The position numbers were made by a program, and so were the translations under genes. The notes under the pieces were generated by a model. The model saw only the letters and a program-made list of their open reading frames with translations, was not told the DNA's origin and did not search any database. A stretch of DNA of 64,000 bases, from the NCBI RefSeq assembly GCF_007970665.1, contig NZ_CP042430.1:3410001-3474000 (forward strand). The letters are read 5' to 3'. This DNA is from Baekduia soli. Its GTDB lineage: Bacteria; Actinomycetota; Thermoleophilia; Solirubrobacterales; Solirubrobacteraceae. This document shows positions 1 through 6,863 of the stretch, in pieces; position 1 is the first letter of the stretch; each line of letters begins with the position of its first letter.

Positions 1-64
1 CGGCGGCTTCGGCTCGGCGAAGAGCGAGCGCGGGCACCGGGACGTCGATCTGGCGTCGGCCCAT
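1..64 (-). CDS. partial gene at window edge, end of replication module
   Basis: An ATG at 64 on the minus strand overlaps the stop codon of the preceding gene (TAATG), which is the usual sign of translational coupling. Only about 21 codons are visible, beginning MGRRQIDVPVP, with no stop before the window edge. Nothing in so short a piece identifies a family. In phage and plasmid modules the gene after a helicase loader is often a helicase, nuclease or another replication protein, but that is only positional inference. Confidence 0.35.
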   Translation of the reverse strand, partial: MGRRQIDVPVPALALRRAEAA

Positions 65-567
65 TAGGCGGCTTCCTCGTCGAGCTGCTCGAGCGCGTTG
101 TCGGCCTGGCCCTGCTCGATGCCGTGGCACTTGGCGCAACGCATGACGCCGCCGGCGTTCTGGTTGAATTGGCGCGGTCCGACGCAGCCGCAGATCTGGT
201 GGCCGTCGCCGAGGAGGTCACGCACCCGGCCTAGGGTGATCGGGTGCTGATCGGGCCGCCCGACCTTGGGCGTGGCGTTGGTCTTAGCGCCCGTGCCGGT
301 CCTGGCGATAGCGGCGGCGAGCTGTGCGGGTCCGGGCCGGTACTCGGCCTGGCCGGTCTCGGCGAGGGCGGCGAGGGCGGCGGTGACCATGACGGGGTCG
401 TGGCCGCCAAGAACACGGGCATAGGCCAGGGCGTGATCTGAGGTGAGCTTGCGTGGCCAGAACGCGGCGAGGTCAGCGAAAAACGCGTGCCAGCCCAGCG
501 CGTCGATCGTGTGCCAGTCGCTGGCGTGCACGGCCTTGACGAGCTGGTCGCGACGATCGACGCTCAT
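64..567 (-). CDS. helicase-loader-like replication protein
   Basis: This 167-residue protein has an alpha-helical N-terminus (about residues 20-90) with a W-P...Y...L....V..A...L pattern ending in a proline-containing YRPGPAQLAAAI segment. That resembles the N-terminal domain of phage helicase loaders (lambda P/DnaI-type and G40P-inhibitor-like families). The C-terminus has CGC...CAKCHG cysteines around residues 125-147 that could bind zinc. Its start overlaps the stop of the upstream winged-helix gene by 4 bp, the same order as O then P in lambdoid phages. No AAA ATPase domain is present. Assignment rests on weak pattern similarity plus position. Confidence 0.45.
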   Translation of the reverse strand: MSVDRRDQLVKAVHASDWHTIDALGWHAFFADLAAFWPRKLTSDHALAYARVLGGHDPVMVTAALAALAETGQAEYRPGPAQLAAAIARTGTGAKTNATPKVGRPDQHPITLGRVRDLLGDGHQICGCVGPRQFNQNAGGVMRCAKCHGIEQGQADNALEQLDEEAA

Positions 568-1052
568 GCCGCCTGCTCCTGGTCGTTGTCTTCTGAGATG
601 AACTCGCCATCATCAGCGCGACCGGGAGGCCCGAAGGCGCTCACGTGCGTGCGTGCTGGGTTGGGTGTTTGGTTAATGCTTTTGGTTAGGGGGGCGTTTC
701 GACCACTCCCCTTACTGCCATTTCGACCACTCCCCTTACGCCCTGCCGACCACGGTGGCGAATCGCCCACCGTGGCGTTTTGACCACTGGTCAAGGCGAT
801 CGTGTAGACGCGGGTGCGGTACCGCTCGTCGATCGGGCCCGGCACGATCGCGCCCCGGCGGACCAGGCTCGCGAGGGTGCGCTTGACCGAGCGGACGTTC
901 TTGACGTTGGCGCGCCGGGCGAGCTCGGTCGGGCCGACGCAGATGCCGGTGCCGTCTGCGTGCGCGGCCTCGGCGAGGATGAGCAGCAGCAGCCGGTCGG
1001 CCCCGGTCGTCGGGCTCTCGGCGAGCACCCACTGGATCGCGGCGATGCTCAT
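564..1052 (-). CDS. winged-helix replication initiator-like protein
   Basis: The 162-residue product begins MSIAAIQWVLAE and carries a helix-turn-helix at about residues 10-75 (GICVGPTELARRANV, then SVKRTLASLVRRGAI). This is the pattern of phage replication proteins of the lambda O/DnaD N-terminal type that bind origin repeats. The C-terminal half is low complexity, with a tandem KGSGRN repeat. ATG at 1052 was chosen because it overlaps the previous stop (ATGA) and the frame upstream is arginine-rich and unlike a protein. The DNA encoding the tail contains direct repeats and T-rich repeats like an origin (see 661-790). It could instead be a plain phage regulatory HTH protein. Confidence 0.55.
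   Translation of the reverse strand: MSIAAIQWVLAESPTTGADRLLLLILAEAAHADGTGICVGPTELARRANVKNVRSVKRTLASLVRRGAIVPGPIDERYRTRVYTIALTSGQNATVGDSPPWSAGRKGSGRNGSKGSGRNAPLTKSINQTPNPARTHVSAFGPPGRADDGEFISEDNDQEQAA
661..790. repeat. candidate origin: iterons, inverted repeat and T-rich repeats inside initiator gene
   Basis: TTTCGACCACTCCCCTTAC occurs at 697-715 and again at 721-739 (period 24 bp). A third partial copy, TTTTGACCACT, lies at 778-788. Between them is an inverted repeat, CCACGGTGG at 750-758 and CCACCGTGG at 767-775. Immediately to the left are two TTTGGTTA repeats (668-675 and 681-688) in the most AT-rich stretch of the area. Iterons beside an AT-rich tract within the initiator coding sequence are the known layout of the lambda ori. 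Function here is inferred from layout only; the repeats could also simply reflect a repetitive protein tail. Confidence 0.45.
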
Positions 1053-1291
1053 GCGCGTGCCGCCTCGTGCTCGTCGCGGTCGACGAGTCGCAGGCCCAAG
1101 ACGCCGTTGGGCAGGATGGCCTTGACCACGCGGCCTTCGATCAGAGCCATCTCGACGGCCAGCGCCGCATAGCGCCGCCCGCGGTCCTGCTCGATGGCGT
1201 GGATGACCGCGGTGCGGGGTGCGGTGCCTCCAACGCGTGCGAGGACTCGCGCGACGCGGACGGACGCGGTGATGTACGGCGAGGTGCTCAT
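1049..1291 (-). CDS. small protein of the replication module, unknown
   Basis: An 80-residue protein (MSTSPYITASVRVARVL...) coupled to both neighbours by 4-bp ATGA overlaps. The central segment, APRTAVIHAIEQDRGRRYAALAVEMALIEGRVV, looks helical and may form a small winged-helix or HTH fold (helix, turn, helix, then a basic strand VVKAILPNG). I do not recognise a named family. The tight coupling to the initiator-like gene suggests a role in replication or its control. Confidence 0.55.
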   Translation of the reverse strand: MSTSPYITASVRVARVLARVGGTAPRTAVIHAIEQDRGRRYAALAVEMALIEGRVVKAILPNGVLGLRLVDRDEHEAARA

Positions 1292-1782
1292 GCGAGCACC
1301 TCGAGGTCAATGGAGTGCCGGCTACCGCCGCCGGCTAGACCTGGCTCGCCTGGCTCGCTCGAGCCGTCGTCACGGCTCGTGGCCTTGCGACGACAACGCG
1401 TCCCAGCGGGACGGCCTGCGCCGCGAGTGCGAGCGCCGCAACGGCGAGCGGTCGGGATGTTCAGCGAGGTCGCGGTGGGCGTGTTGGGCGCCGTCATGCG
1501 CGTCTTGTGCACCCGGCCGTCCAAGCCGGTGTAGGACGCGATCACCTCGCCGGAAGCACCGAGCACGGCGCGCACCGCACGCATGTTGAGCTGATCCGCC
1601 AGCGTCTGACCGGGGGGCACGTAAACAGCGCGAACCATGGCGGCCTGATCGGGGTCGTGGCGGTCGAGGTGCCGCATGTACATGCGGATCTCGATCGCTT
1701 CTCGGAGCCGCCTGACGACTCTTGGCTTGCCGGTGTCGGTGAGGTCGTAGCGACCTCTCGGGTCAGTAAACTGCGTGTTCAT
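1288..1782 (-). CDS. hypothetical protein of the mobile module
   Basis: The product from ATG at 1782 is 164 residues, beginning MNTQFTDPRGRYDLTD. Residues 1-100 look like a small folded domain (REAIEIRMYMRHLDRHDPDQ, then VYVPPGQTLADQL and an ASYTGLDGRVHKT strand pair). The last 60 residues are arginine- and glycine-rich and look disordered. A GTG start at 1812 would add ten residues and overlap the upstream gene further, so the ATG is preferred. The stop overlaps the next gene by 4 bp. No family was recognised. Confidence 0.5.
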   Translation of the reverse strand: MNTQFTDPRGRYDLTDTGKPRVVRRLREAIEIRMYMRHLDRHDPDQAAMVRAVYVPPGQTLADQLNMRAVRAVLGASGEVIASYTGLDGRVHKTRMTAPNTPTATSLNIPTARRCGARTRGAGRPAGTRCRRKATSRDDGSSEPGEPGLAGGGSRHSIDLEVLA

Positions 1783-1999
1783 TGCGGGGCACCATCCCGT
1801 ATGTAGTGACACCAGACGCCGGCCCGGGCGTCTGGTTGTCGTTTGACGCCAGGTAAAACTTCAGGGCGCGCAGAATCTCTTTGCTTGTGGACCGGTCGGC
1901 TGCGCGGGCACGCGACCGGATCTCTTCAGCAAGCGGCCGTGGCACGCATGCTGACAAGGTGGCGTCGCACACCATCGGTTCGGTGTCAGCAGCGGGCAT
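1763..1999 (-). CDS. ribbon-helix-helix-like protein
   Basis: This 78-residue protein has a short strand followed by two helices: a SACVPRPLAEEIRSRARAADRSTSKEILRAL-like layout spanning residues 16-47. That is typical of CopG/Arc/MetJ ribbon-helix-helix DNA binders. Such proteins control copy number, mobilisation or toxin-antitoxin modules on plasmids and phages. It is the first gene of the minus-strand module, and a perfect 20-bp palindrome lies about 100 bp upstream (2101-2120), so autoregulation is plausible. A -10 element sits 6 bp before the ATG. Fold assignment is by pattern only. Confidence 0.5.
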   Translation of the reverse strand: MPAADTEPMVCDATLSACVPRPLAEEIRSRARAADRSTSKEILRALKFYLASNDNQTPGPASGVTTYGMVPRNEHAVY

Positions 2000-2005
2000 G
2001 AGAAA

Positions 2006-2011
2006 ACTATA
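2006..2011 (-). promoter_or_regulatory. TATAGT -10 element, probable leaderless start
   Basis: On the minus strand TATAGT (2011 to 2006) is followed by six bases and then the ATG at 1999, which puts transcription start at or next to the A of the ATG. No Shine-Dalgarno sequence is present. Leaderless mRNAs are common in actinobacteria. The TATAGT sequence and its spacing are what the sequence shows; transcription start is inferred. Confidence 0.45.
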
Positions 2012-2100
2012 GGTAAGTGCCCGGACAGCATCACCTTTTCGGGATTTGCGTTAAAGGCGACCCGGCCGTCCGGTTACTTCATGTCGCCGCCCGCAGCGGT

Positions 2101-2120
2101 GTGTCTGCAATTGCAGACAC
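2101..2120. promoter_or_regulatory. perfect 20-bp palindrome, candidate operator
   Basis: GTGTCTGCAATTGCAGACAC is an exact inverted repeat with no spacer. It lies in the gap between the zinc-finger gene (ends 2158) and the start of the ribbon-helix-helix gene (1999). It lacks a T-run, so it is a poor intrinsic terminator. An operator for the neighbouring RHH protein or for an element repressor is the likeliest reading. A recombination or resolution site is the alternative. Confidence 0.5.
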
Positions 2121-2157
2121 CGACTCCACGACCTGAGTGTCCGCGCCGACCCACCCG

Positions 2158-2535
2158 CTAGGCGGCGATCCGGCGGCCGTGCGCGGCGGCGACGCCGGAG
2201 CGCAGGACGTGCGCGTCGCGTCTGCATCGAGCTGTGCAGTAGCGCCGCCGTGGGCCGCGCACCGCCGGGGCCGGCAGCGGTCTCCCGCAGTGCTCGCACT
2301 CTCCGTCGACCGGCTGGGACCGGTCGGGGTCTTCGCCGATCGATCGCAGCGCCAGCAGCCGGCAGTTTGGCGGCCGGTTTTCAAAGGCCGCACGCCATTC
2401 GTCGGCGGTGTCCTCGAGCACCGGGCCCCAGGCGGCGTCGACGCCGTGCAGGGCGATCGGCCATGCCACCTCGAACGGCAAGCCGGCGGTACGGGACTCG
2501 GCGAGGCGGGTTCGGACGAGCTCGAGGGCGGTCAC
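2158..2535 (-). CDS. small protein with C-terminal zinc finger
   Basis: A 125-residue protein beginning MTALELVRTRLAES. The N-terminal 70 residues are helical and contain FEVAWPIALHGVDAAWGPVLEDTADEW-type spacing. The C-terminus has CEHCGRPLP (about residue 80) and YCTARCRRDAH (about residue 98), a CxxC...CxxxC arrangement like the treble-clef ends seen in mobile-element proteins of actinobacteria. Function is unknown. It lies 6 bp downstream of the damaged lgt on the same strand and upstream of the palindrome. Confidence 0.55.
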   Translation of the reverse strand: MTALELVRTRLAESRTAGLPFEVAWPIALHGVDAAWGPVLEDTADEWRAAFENRPPNCRLLALRSIGEDPDRSQPVDGECEHCGRPLPAPAVRGPRRRYCTARCRRDAHVLRSGVAAAHGRRIAA

Positions 2536-2541
2536 GCAACC

Positions 2542-3472
2542 CTATGGTTGCACGGTTGGTTGGCTCACGGGGCGTGGCTCGGGCGCCCGCACTGGTTTTG
2601 CGTGATGGGCGCCGCAAGCGGCGAGTGAGCATGCTGCCCAACCGACCGCGACGAGAGCGCCGGTGCGTCCTGCGAGCTTCGCTGCGCGTGAGCGCTGGGT
2701 CCAAGCGAACCAGCACATACCGGTGATGCAGAGCGCGGTCGAGACGAAGAAGTTCAGCCGCAGCCCGAGGATGTGGTGGGAAGGGTCGATCCGCAGGGTC
2801 TCCTCAAAGATGCGAAAGCCCGAGTAACCGGCGACATACAGCGCGAACACGCCGGGCGGGTTGACGCGCCGTGCGCGGAGGACGAGGACCAGAGCGGCGG
2901 CGAGCGCGAGGTCAAACAGCAGCTCGTAGAGGAACGTTGGATGGAACGTGGCAAACCGGGCGTAGCCGTCGGGACGATGGGCCGGGTCGATTCGGAGGGC
3001 CCAGGGCAGTGTTGTGGGGCCGCCGAATAGCTCCTGGTTGAAGTAGTTGCCGACGCGCCCGATGGCTTGGGCGACGAGCAAGCCTGGCGCCGCGCAGTCC
3101 ATGAACGACTTCACCGGCACGTGCGCGCGACGTAGGCGCCAGATCCCCATGGCGGTCCCGCCGGCGATGCCGCCCCAGATGCCTAGACCGCCGTGCCAGA
3201 TCGCCAGTGGTCCCCACCAGTGGTGGGGCACTTCGTTCCAGCTTGTGGCCAAGAAGTACAGTCGGCCGCCGACCAGGCCCGCGGGGAAGGCGAACAGCGC
3301 GACGTCCAGGACCACGTCGCGCCGCCCACCGCGGCCTTGCCACAGCCAAGAGGTGAGCCGTACGGCGGCCAACACGCCGACGACGTACGCCCAGCCCGTA
3401 CGCATGCAAAAACAGCGGCCCGATGTGGACGCCGTTATCGCTTGGGCTAGGGAGAAACGCGAGTGTCGGCAT
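2542..3472 (-). pseudogene. lgt: prolipoprotein diacylglyceryl transferase, frameshifted
   Basis: Lgt transfers diacylglycerol from phosphatidylglycerol to the lipobox cysteine of prelipoproteins at the membrane. The first 27 residues, MPTLAFLPSPSDNG then HIGPLFLHAYGL, are read from ATG 3472 (with an upstream GGAG). The remainder (YVVGVLAAV, GGRLYFLATSW, HGGLGIWGG, AIGRVGNYFNQE, FHPTFLYE) is read in another frame to the stop at 2542. The frames meet at about 3386-3394, where one extra G in a GGGC run explains the shift. All catalytic-region motifs after that are intact. The C-terminus carries an unusual proline-rich tail after LAACGAHH. Either this is an inactivated accessory copy or a one-base sequence error. 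Confidence 0.85.
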
Positions 3473-3588
3473 CGCTCCGATCCTCGCACCACCACCGCGT
3501 CAGCGCGCTGGCTCCACTCCTTCTTCGGGGATACGGACGAGTCCGAAGTGGCACGTCGGCAGTCTGCGGGAGTCAAGTCCCAGGGCGT

Positions 3589-3602
3589 GGTGTAGGAGTC
3601 GG
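3589..3602 (+). repeat. IS left terminal inverted repeat
   Basis: GGTGTAGGAGTCGG, matching the right end (4957-4970, reverse complement) with one mismatch. It lies 33 bp beyond the transposase stop codon. Confidence 0.85.
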
Positions 3603-3634
3603 AGCTCGTTCTTGTCGTTGCTGCGGTCGGCGGC

Positions 3635-4870
3635 TCAGGCCGCGAGGAGCTCTTCGACCTCCTCCTGATTGTTGGTGGTGATGGTCGTCTGATCCTGGGA
3701 TTGGAAGAGAGGGGTCATCGACTTCTGGCTGATGTAGCTTCGCCCGACGAGCCATTCGTCGTTGGCTTCGATCGCGAGCATCGAGACCAGTCGGATCACC
3801 GAAGCGTCGTCGGGGAAGATGCCGACGACGTCGGTGCGGCGGCCGATCTCGCGGTTGAACCGTTCCAGCGGATTGGTCGAGCGGATCTTGGGCCAGTGCT
3901 CCTTCGGGCAGCTGTAGAAGGCCAGGACGTCGTCCTCGGCCTGTTCGAGTAGCCGGGCGACCTTGCCCAGCCTGGGCTCGAGCTGAGAAACGGCGTCGGC
4001 CAGCCGCTTGCGAGCTTCGGTGCCGTCGGGCGCGGTGAAGATCGAGCGGATCAAGGCGCCCAAGGCGTCGTGCTGTTCGCGGTGGGCGTGGCCGCGGAGG
4101 TCTCTGAGGAAGTGCACGGTGCAGCGCTGCCAGGGCGCCCCTAACACCTTGGCCAGCGCGTTCTTGAGGCCTTCGTGGGCGTCGGAGATCGCGAGCTGGA
4201 CTCCGAGCAGCCCGCGGGCGACCAGGGACCTGAGGAACTCGGTCCAGAACGCTTCGGTCTCCGCGGCGCCGATGTCTAGGCCGATGATCTCGCGGCGGCC
4301 TGTCTCGTGGACGGCATGCGCGACAACAACGGCCTTGCGCTGCACCCGTCCGCCGTCGCGGACCTTCTCGATCTTGGCGTCGACGAACAAGTACGGGTAG
4401 CGGCCTTCGAGCGGCCGCTGGCGGAACGCCTGGACCTGCTCGTCGAGCAGGCCGGCGATCCGCGAGACCTCCGACTTGCTGATTCGCAGCCCGAGGCTCT
4501 CGACGAGCTGGTCGACGCGCCGGGTGCTCACGCCGCAGACATAGGCCTGCTGGACGACCGCGACCAGCGCCTGCTCGCTGCGCTTGCGCGGCTGCAAGAA
4601 CGACGGGAAGTAGCTGCCCTGACGGATCTTGGGGATCTGCAACTCGATCTCCCCAGCCCTCGTGTCCCAACGCCGCGGCCGGTAGCCGTTGCGATGCGTC
4701 GCGCGATCCTCGGTCCGCTCGCCGCGCTGAGCGCCGATGAGCTCGGAGACCTCGGCCTCCATCAACTCCTGAGCGACGGCCTTGACCGACTCGCGGATCA
4801 CGTCTGCGTGCTCATCACGAAGCACCTGCCTGACGACCTCCACGATCGTCATCCTGTCCTGACCGGCCAT
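3635..4870 (-). CDS. IS256-family (mutator type) transposase
   Basis: This 411-residue DDE transposase is of the usual family length. Catalytic residues fit D164 (FVDAKIEK), D230 (AISDAHEGL) and E336 (STNPLERFNREI). The family CxxH motif is at C250-H253 (QRCTVHFLRDL). The N-terminal zinc/HTH region (RNGYRPRRWDT) is also typical. The start ATG at 4870 has a strong GGAAGGGAGG ribosome site upstream. The reading frame is uninterrupted, so the enzyme could be active. It lies wholly inside the terminal repeats. Confidence 0.95.
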   Translation of the reverse strand: MAGQDRMTIVEVVRQVLRDEHADVIRESVKAVAQELMEAEVSELIGAQRGERTEDRATHRNGYRPRRWDTRAGEIELQIPKIRQGSYFPSFLQPRKRSEQALVAVVQQAYVCGVSTRRVDQLVESLGLRISKSEVSRIAGLLDEQVQAFRQRPLEGRYPYLFVDAKIEKVRDGGRVQRKAVVVAHAVHETGRREIIGLDIGAAETEAFWTEFLRSLVARGLLGVQLAISDAHEGLKNALAKVLGAPWQRCTVHFLRDLRGHAHREQHDALGALIRSIFTAPDGTEARKRLADAVSQLEPRLGKVARLLEQAEDDVLAFYSCPKEHWPKIRSTNPLERFNREIGRRTDVVGIFPDDASVIRLVSMLAIEANDEWLVGRSYISQKSMTPLFQSQDQTTITTNNQEEVEELLAA

Positions 4871-4956
4871 CGCCGGCCTCCCTTCCTCGTCGTTGCGTGA
4901 GAACTCCGACGAAGAATGAGCGCCGCGGTGGCCGGACCTACGTCCGTTCCGTCCGA

Positions 4957-4970
4957 CCGGCTCCTACACC
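4957..4970 (-). repeat. IS right terminal inverted repeat
   Basis: CCGGCTCCTACACC on the plus strand, the inverted partner of 3589-3602. It sits about 87 bp upstream of the transposase ATG, leaving room for a transposase promoter. Confidence 0.85.
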
Positions 4971-5001
4971 AACACTAGGGACGTGACCCCTGGAGGGTGC
5001 A

Positions 5002-5205
5002 ATGTCGACAGCGTCATGGACGGCGAAGCAGTCCAGCGGAGCAACGCGTCTAGCGTGCGCGGTGTGCGGTGCGCACACGCTCATCCCGCCGCACGAGCGG
5101 TCCGTGTGCAACTGCTGCTGGTCCACATGCCTGCACACGGTCGTCTCGGTCGACGCCTACCACCAGCGCCGTCGCGAAGCCAGCCAGTGGCTCGCTCAGA
5201 ATTAG
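5002..5205 (+). CDS. small cysteine-rich zinc-binding-like protein
   Basis: A 67-residue protein, MSTASWTAKQSSG... The ATG is preceded by GGAGGGTGCA, a good ribosome site. Residues 19-43 contain CAVCGAH and VCNCCWSTC, giving six cysteines in 25 residues, consistent with one zinc ribbon or knuckle. No family was recognised. It begins 32 bp beyond the right end of the insertion sequence, and codon use is like its neighbours. Confidence 0.5.
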   Translation: MSTASWTAKQSSGATRLACAVCGAHTLIPPHERSVCNCCWSTCLHTVVSVDAYHQRRREASQWLAQN

Positions 5206-5441
5206 CGCCTGCCGCATCGGTGTAAGTGGCCGTTGACCTCAATCCGCCGAGCCCCCAGTCGCCCCGCGGCCCGTGGGGAAGTCGTGGGGAAGTGCCCACA
5301 GATCTAGCGTTCCTGAGCGTTCCCTAGCGTCCCCGCTTTGGCTTGCTAGAGCCAAGAACGGCTCTGTAGAGCGATGGCAGTTAGGAGGCGCTGTTCTGAC
5401 GTCGGCCGGGTGGTCGCCGTCGCCAACGGCCCGTGGCGATC

Positions 5442-5625
5442 CATGGGGAAGTACGACTCCGATCGGCCGCAGGATCTCGGTCCCGCGAGCCGCCTCTGCG
5501 GGCTCTGCGATCGGCTGCTGCCGATGGACGCGCTCAAGCCCGGGTGGGAGATCGTCCAGCACCGCGACGGCCTCGTCTGGGCATGCCCGGACTGCTCGCG
5601 ACGGCTTGCCACCCTGGGCTGGTAA
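5442..5625 (+). CDS. small zinc-ribbon-like protein
   Basis: From ATG 5442 the product is 60 residues, MGKYDSDRPQDLG. It has CGLCDRLLP and, after a WEIVQHRDGLVWA stretch, CPDCSRRL: two CxxC knuckles about 30 residues apart with a beta-hairpin between them. That is a zinc-ribbon arrangement. An upstream in-frame ATG at 5374 would add 23 residues. Neither start has a clear ribosome site. Function is unknown. Confidence 0.45.
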
Positions 5626-5656
5626 CACCGGCCCCAGCGGGGCGTCGGGTGCCGAC

Positions 5657-5824
5657 ATGGGCTCCGTGGACGAGAGCCAGGGCGGTGGGCTCCTCCCACG
5701 TATCTCCAACGAGATGGTGGGCGCCCCGAAGCGCTACTTCGGCAAGGGCCCGATCCACGAGAAGTCCTACATGTTCGATGACATGCTGTTCATCGTCATG
5801 TGGGGAGGGGCTGAGCCCGCCGCG
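5657..5824 (+). pseudogene. DUF2294 N-terminal remnant
   Basis: The reading frame from ATG 5657 contains ISNEMVGAPKRYFGKGP followed by a FDDMLFIVMWGG strand. This matches the start of the DUF2294 domain (typically ISxxMVxLxKExxGxGP... then a VVxLxGGLT-like strand). The family is about 110-120 residues, but similarity stops after about 56 residues (GGAEPAA) and none of the second half is recognisable in any frame before mscS. A decayed fragment is the best reading. Confidence 0.5.
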
Positions 5825-5924
5825 GGGCGCACCCGGCATGTGTGCGCAGCGACACACAGACGTTCAGGACCGATGGCACGGTGGAAGGGCCAACAGGAGC
5901 CGACCCCGACCCGATCCGGAGCCG

Positions 5925-6818
5925 ATGAAGAAGCTGCTGCACACCCGAAGCCACTCGTGGCGCGAGGCGGGCCTGGCCCGCCAGCTCAGCGCCCGCGCCG
6001 TCAAGCGCGCCCGCATCCAGTCGCTCGTGCTGCTGCCGATGATCGCCGGCGTGCTGGTCCTGTACTCCTACCGGCGCGGCATCTTCGGCGTCGACGAGCC
6101 CGTCCGGATCGGCACCGTCCTGGCGCTCGTCGCGCTCGGCTGGCAGTTCGCACGCGACCTCGGCCGCGCCGCCGGCCCCACGCTCTTCCGGCGCCTGGAC
6201 CCCGGCACCGCCGGCACGGTCGGCTTCATCGTCCGCTTCTTCACCGTCGTCGCCTCCGTCGTCGTGGCGCTCCGCGTCGCCGGCCTGGACCCGCGCACGC
6301 TGGCCGTCGGCGGGGCGTTCACCGCGGTCATCCTCGGCCTCGCAGCGCAGCAGACGTTCGGCAACCTGTTCGCCGGGCTCGTCCTGCTCAGCGCCCGGCC
6401 CTTCCGCGTCGGGGACCGGGTGCGGCTGCAGGGAGGCGGCCTGGCGGGCAACATCGAGGGCGTCGTCAGCTCGCTCGGGTTGTTGTACACCATCTTCTCC
6501 AACGGCGAGGACCAGATCATGGTCCCCAACAACGTCGTGCTCAACGTCGCGGTCATCCCGCTCAACGAGCCCTCGGGCGTCGACCTGCGCGCACGGCTGC
6601 GGCCCGGGGTCACGCCGGTCGACATCCAGGCGCTGCTGGAGGAGACCGTGGAGACCCCGATGCGCGACCGGCCCCGGGTCGCGTTGGAGGAGATCGACGG
6701 CGACGAGACCGTCGTGCGGATCGGCGTCTCGCCGGAGAACCCGACGGCGGGCGCCCGGCTGTCCTCCGAGGTGCTGCGCGCCCTGGCGAGCGAGACCCGC
6801 CGCGCCGAGGCCGCCTGA
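5925..6818 (+). CDS. mscS: small-conductance mechanosensitive channel
   Basis: A 297-residue MscS-family channel that releases solutes on hypo-osmotic shock. Three hydrophobic segments occupy the first half. The pore helix carries the family glycine/alanine pattern, VGGAFTAVILGLAAQQTFGN then LFAGLVLL. The cytoplasmic beta domain follows (RPFRVGDRVRLQGG, IEGVVSSLGLLYTIF, IMVPNNVVLN). The start MKKLLHTRSHSWREAG follows GGAG at five bases. It stands alone, downstream of the DUF2294 remnant. Confidence 0.9.
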   Translation: MKKLLHTRSHSWREAGLARQLSARAVKRARIQSLVLLPMIAGVLVLYSYRRGIFGVDEPVRIGTVLALVALGWQFARDLGRAAGPTLFRRLDPGTAGTVGFIVRFFTVVASVVVALRVAGLDPRTLAVGGAFTAVILGLAAQQTFGNLFAGLVLLSARPFRVGDRVRLQGGGLAGNIEGVVSSLGLLYTIFSNGEDQIMVPNNVVLNVAVIPLNEPSGVDLRARLRPGVTPVDIQALLEETVETPMRDRPRVALEEIDGDETVVRIGVSPENPTAGARLSSEVLRALASETRRAEAA

Positions 6819-6863
6819 GCGGCGCCGCACCGCGCGGAGCCGCACGGCCGGCGGGGCCGCCGG

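Larger units (their letters stand above)
3589..4970 (-). mobile_element. IS256-family insertion sequence
   Basis: The element is about 1,382 bp. Terminal inverted repeats GGTGTAGGAGTCGG (3589-3602) and its partner, read inward as GGTGTAGGAGCCGG (4970 back to 4957), match at 13 of 14 positions. A single intact transposase lies between them. IS256 members normally leave an 8-9 bp target duplication, but the flanks CAGGGCGT and AACACTAG do not match. This suggests recombination or deletion after insertion. Confidence 0.88.

Noticed and set aside
4008-4900. Long open frames antisense to the transposase
   Set aside because: They carry no domain signal and arise from high-GC codon bias; the minus-strand transposase is intact and within inverted repeats.
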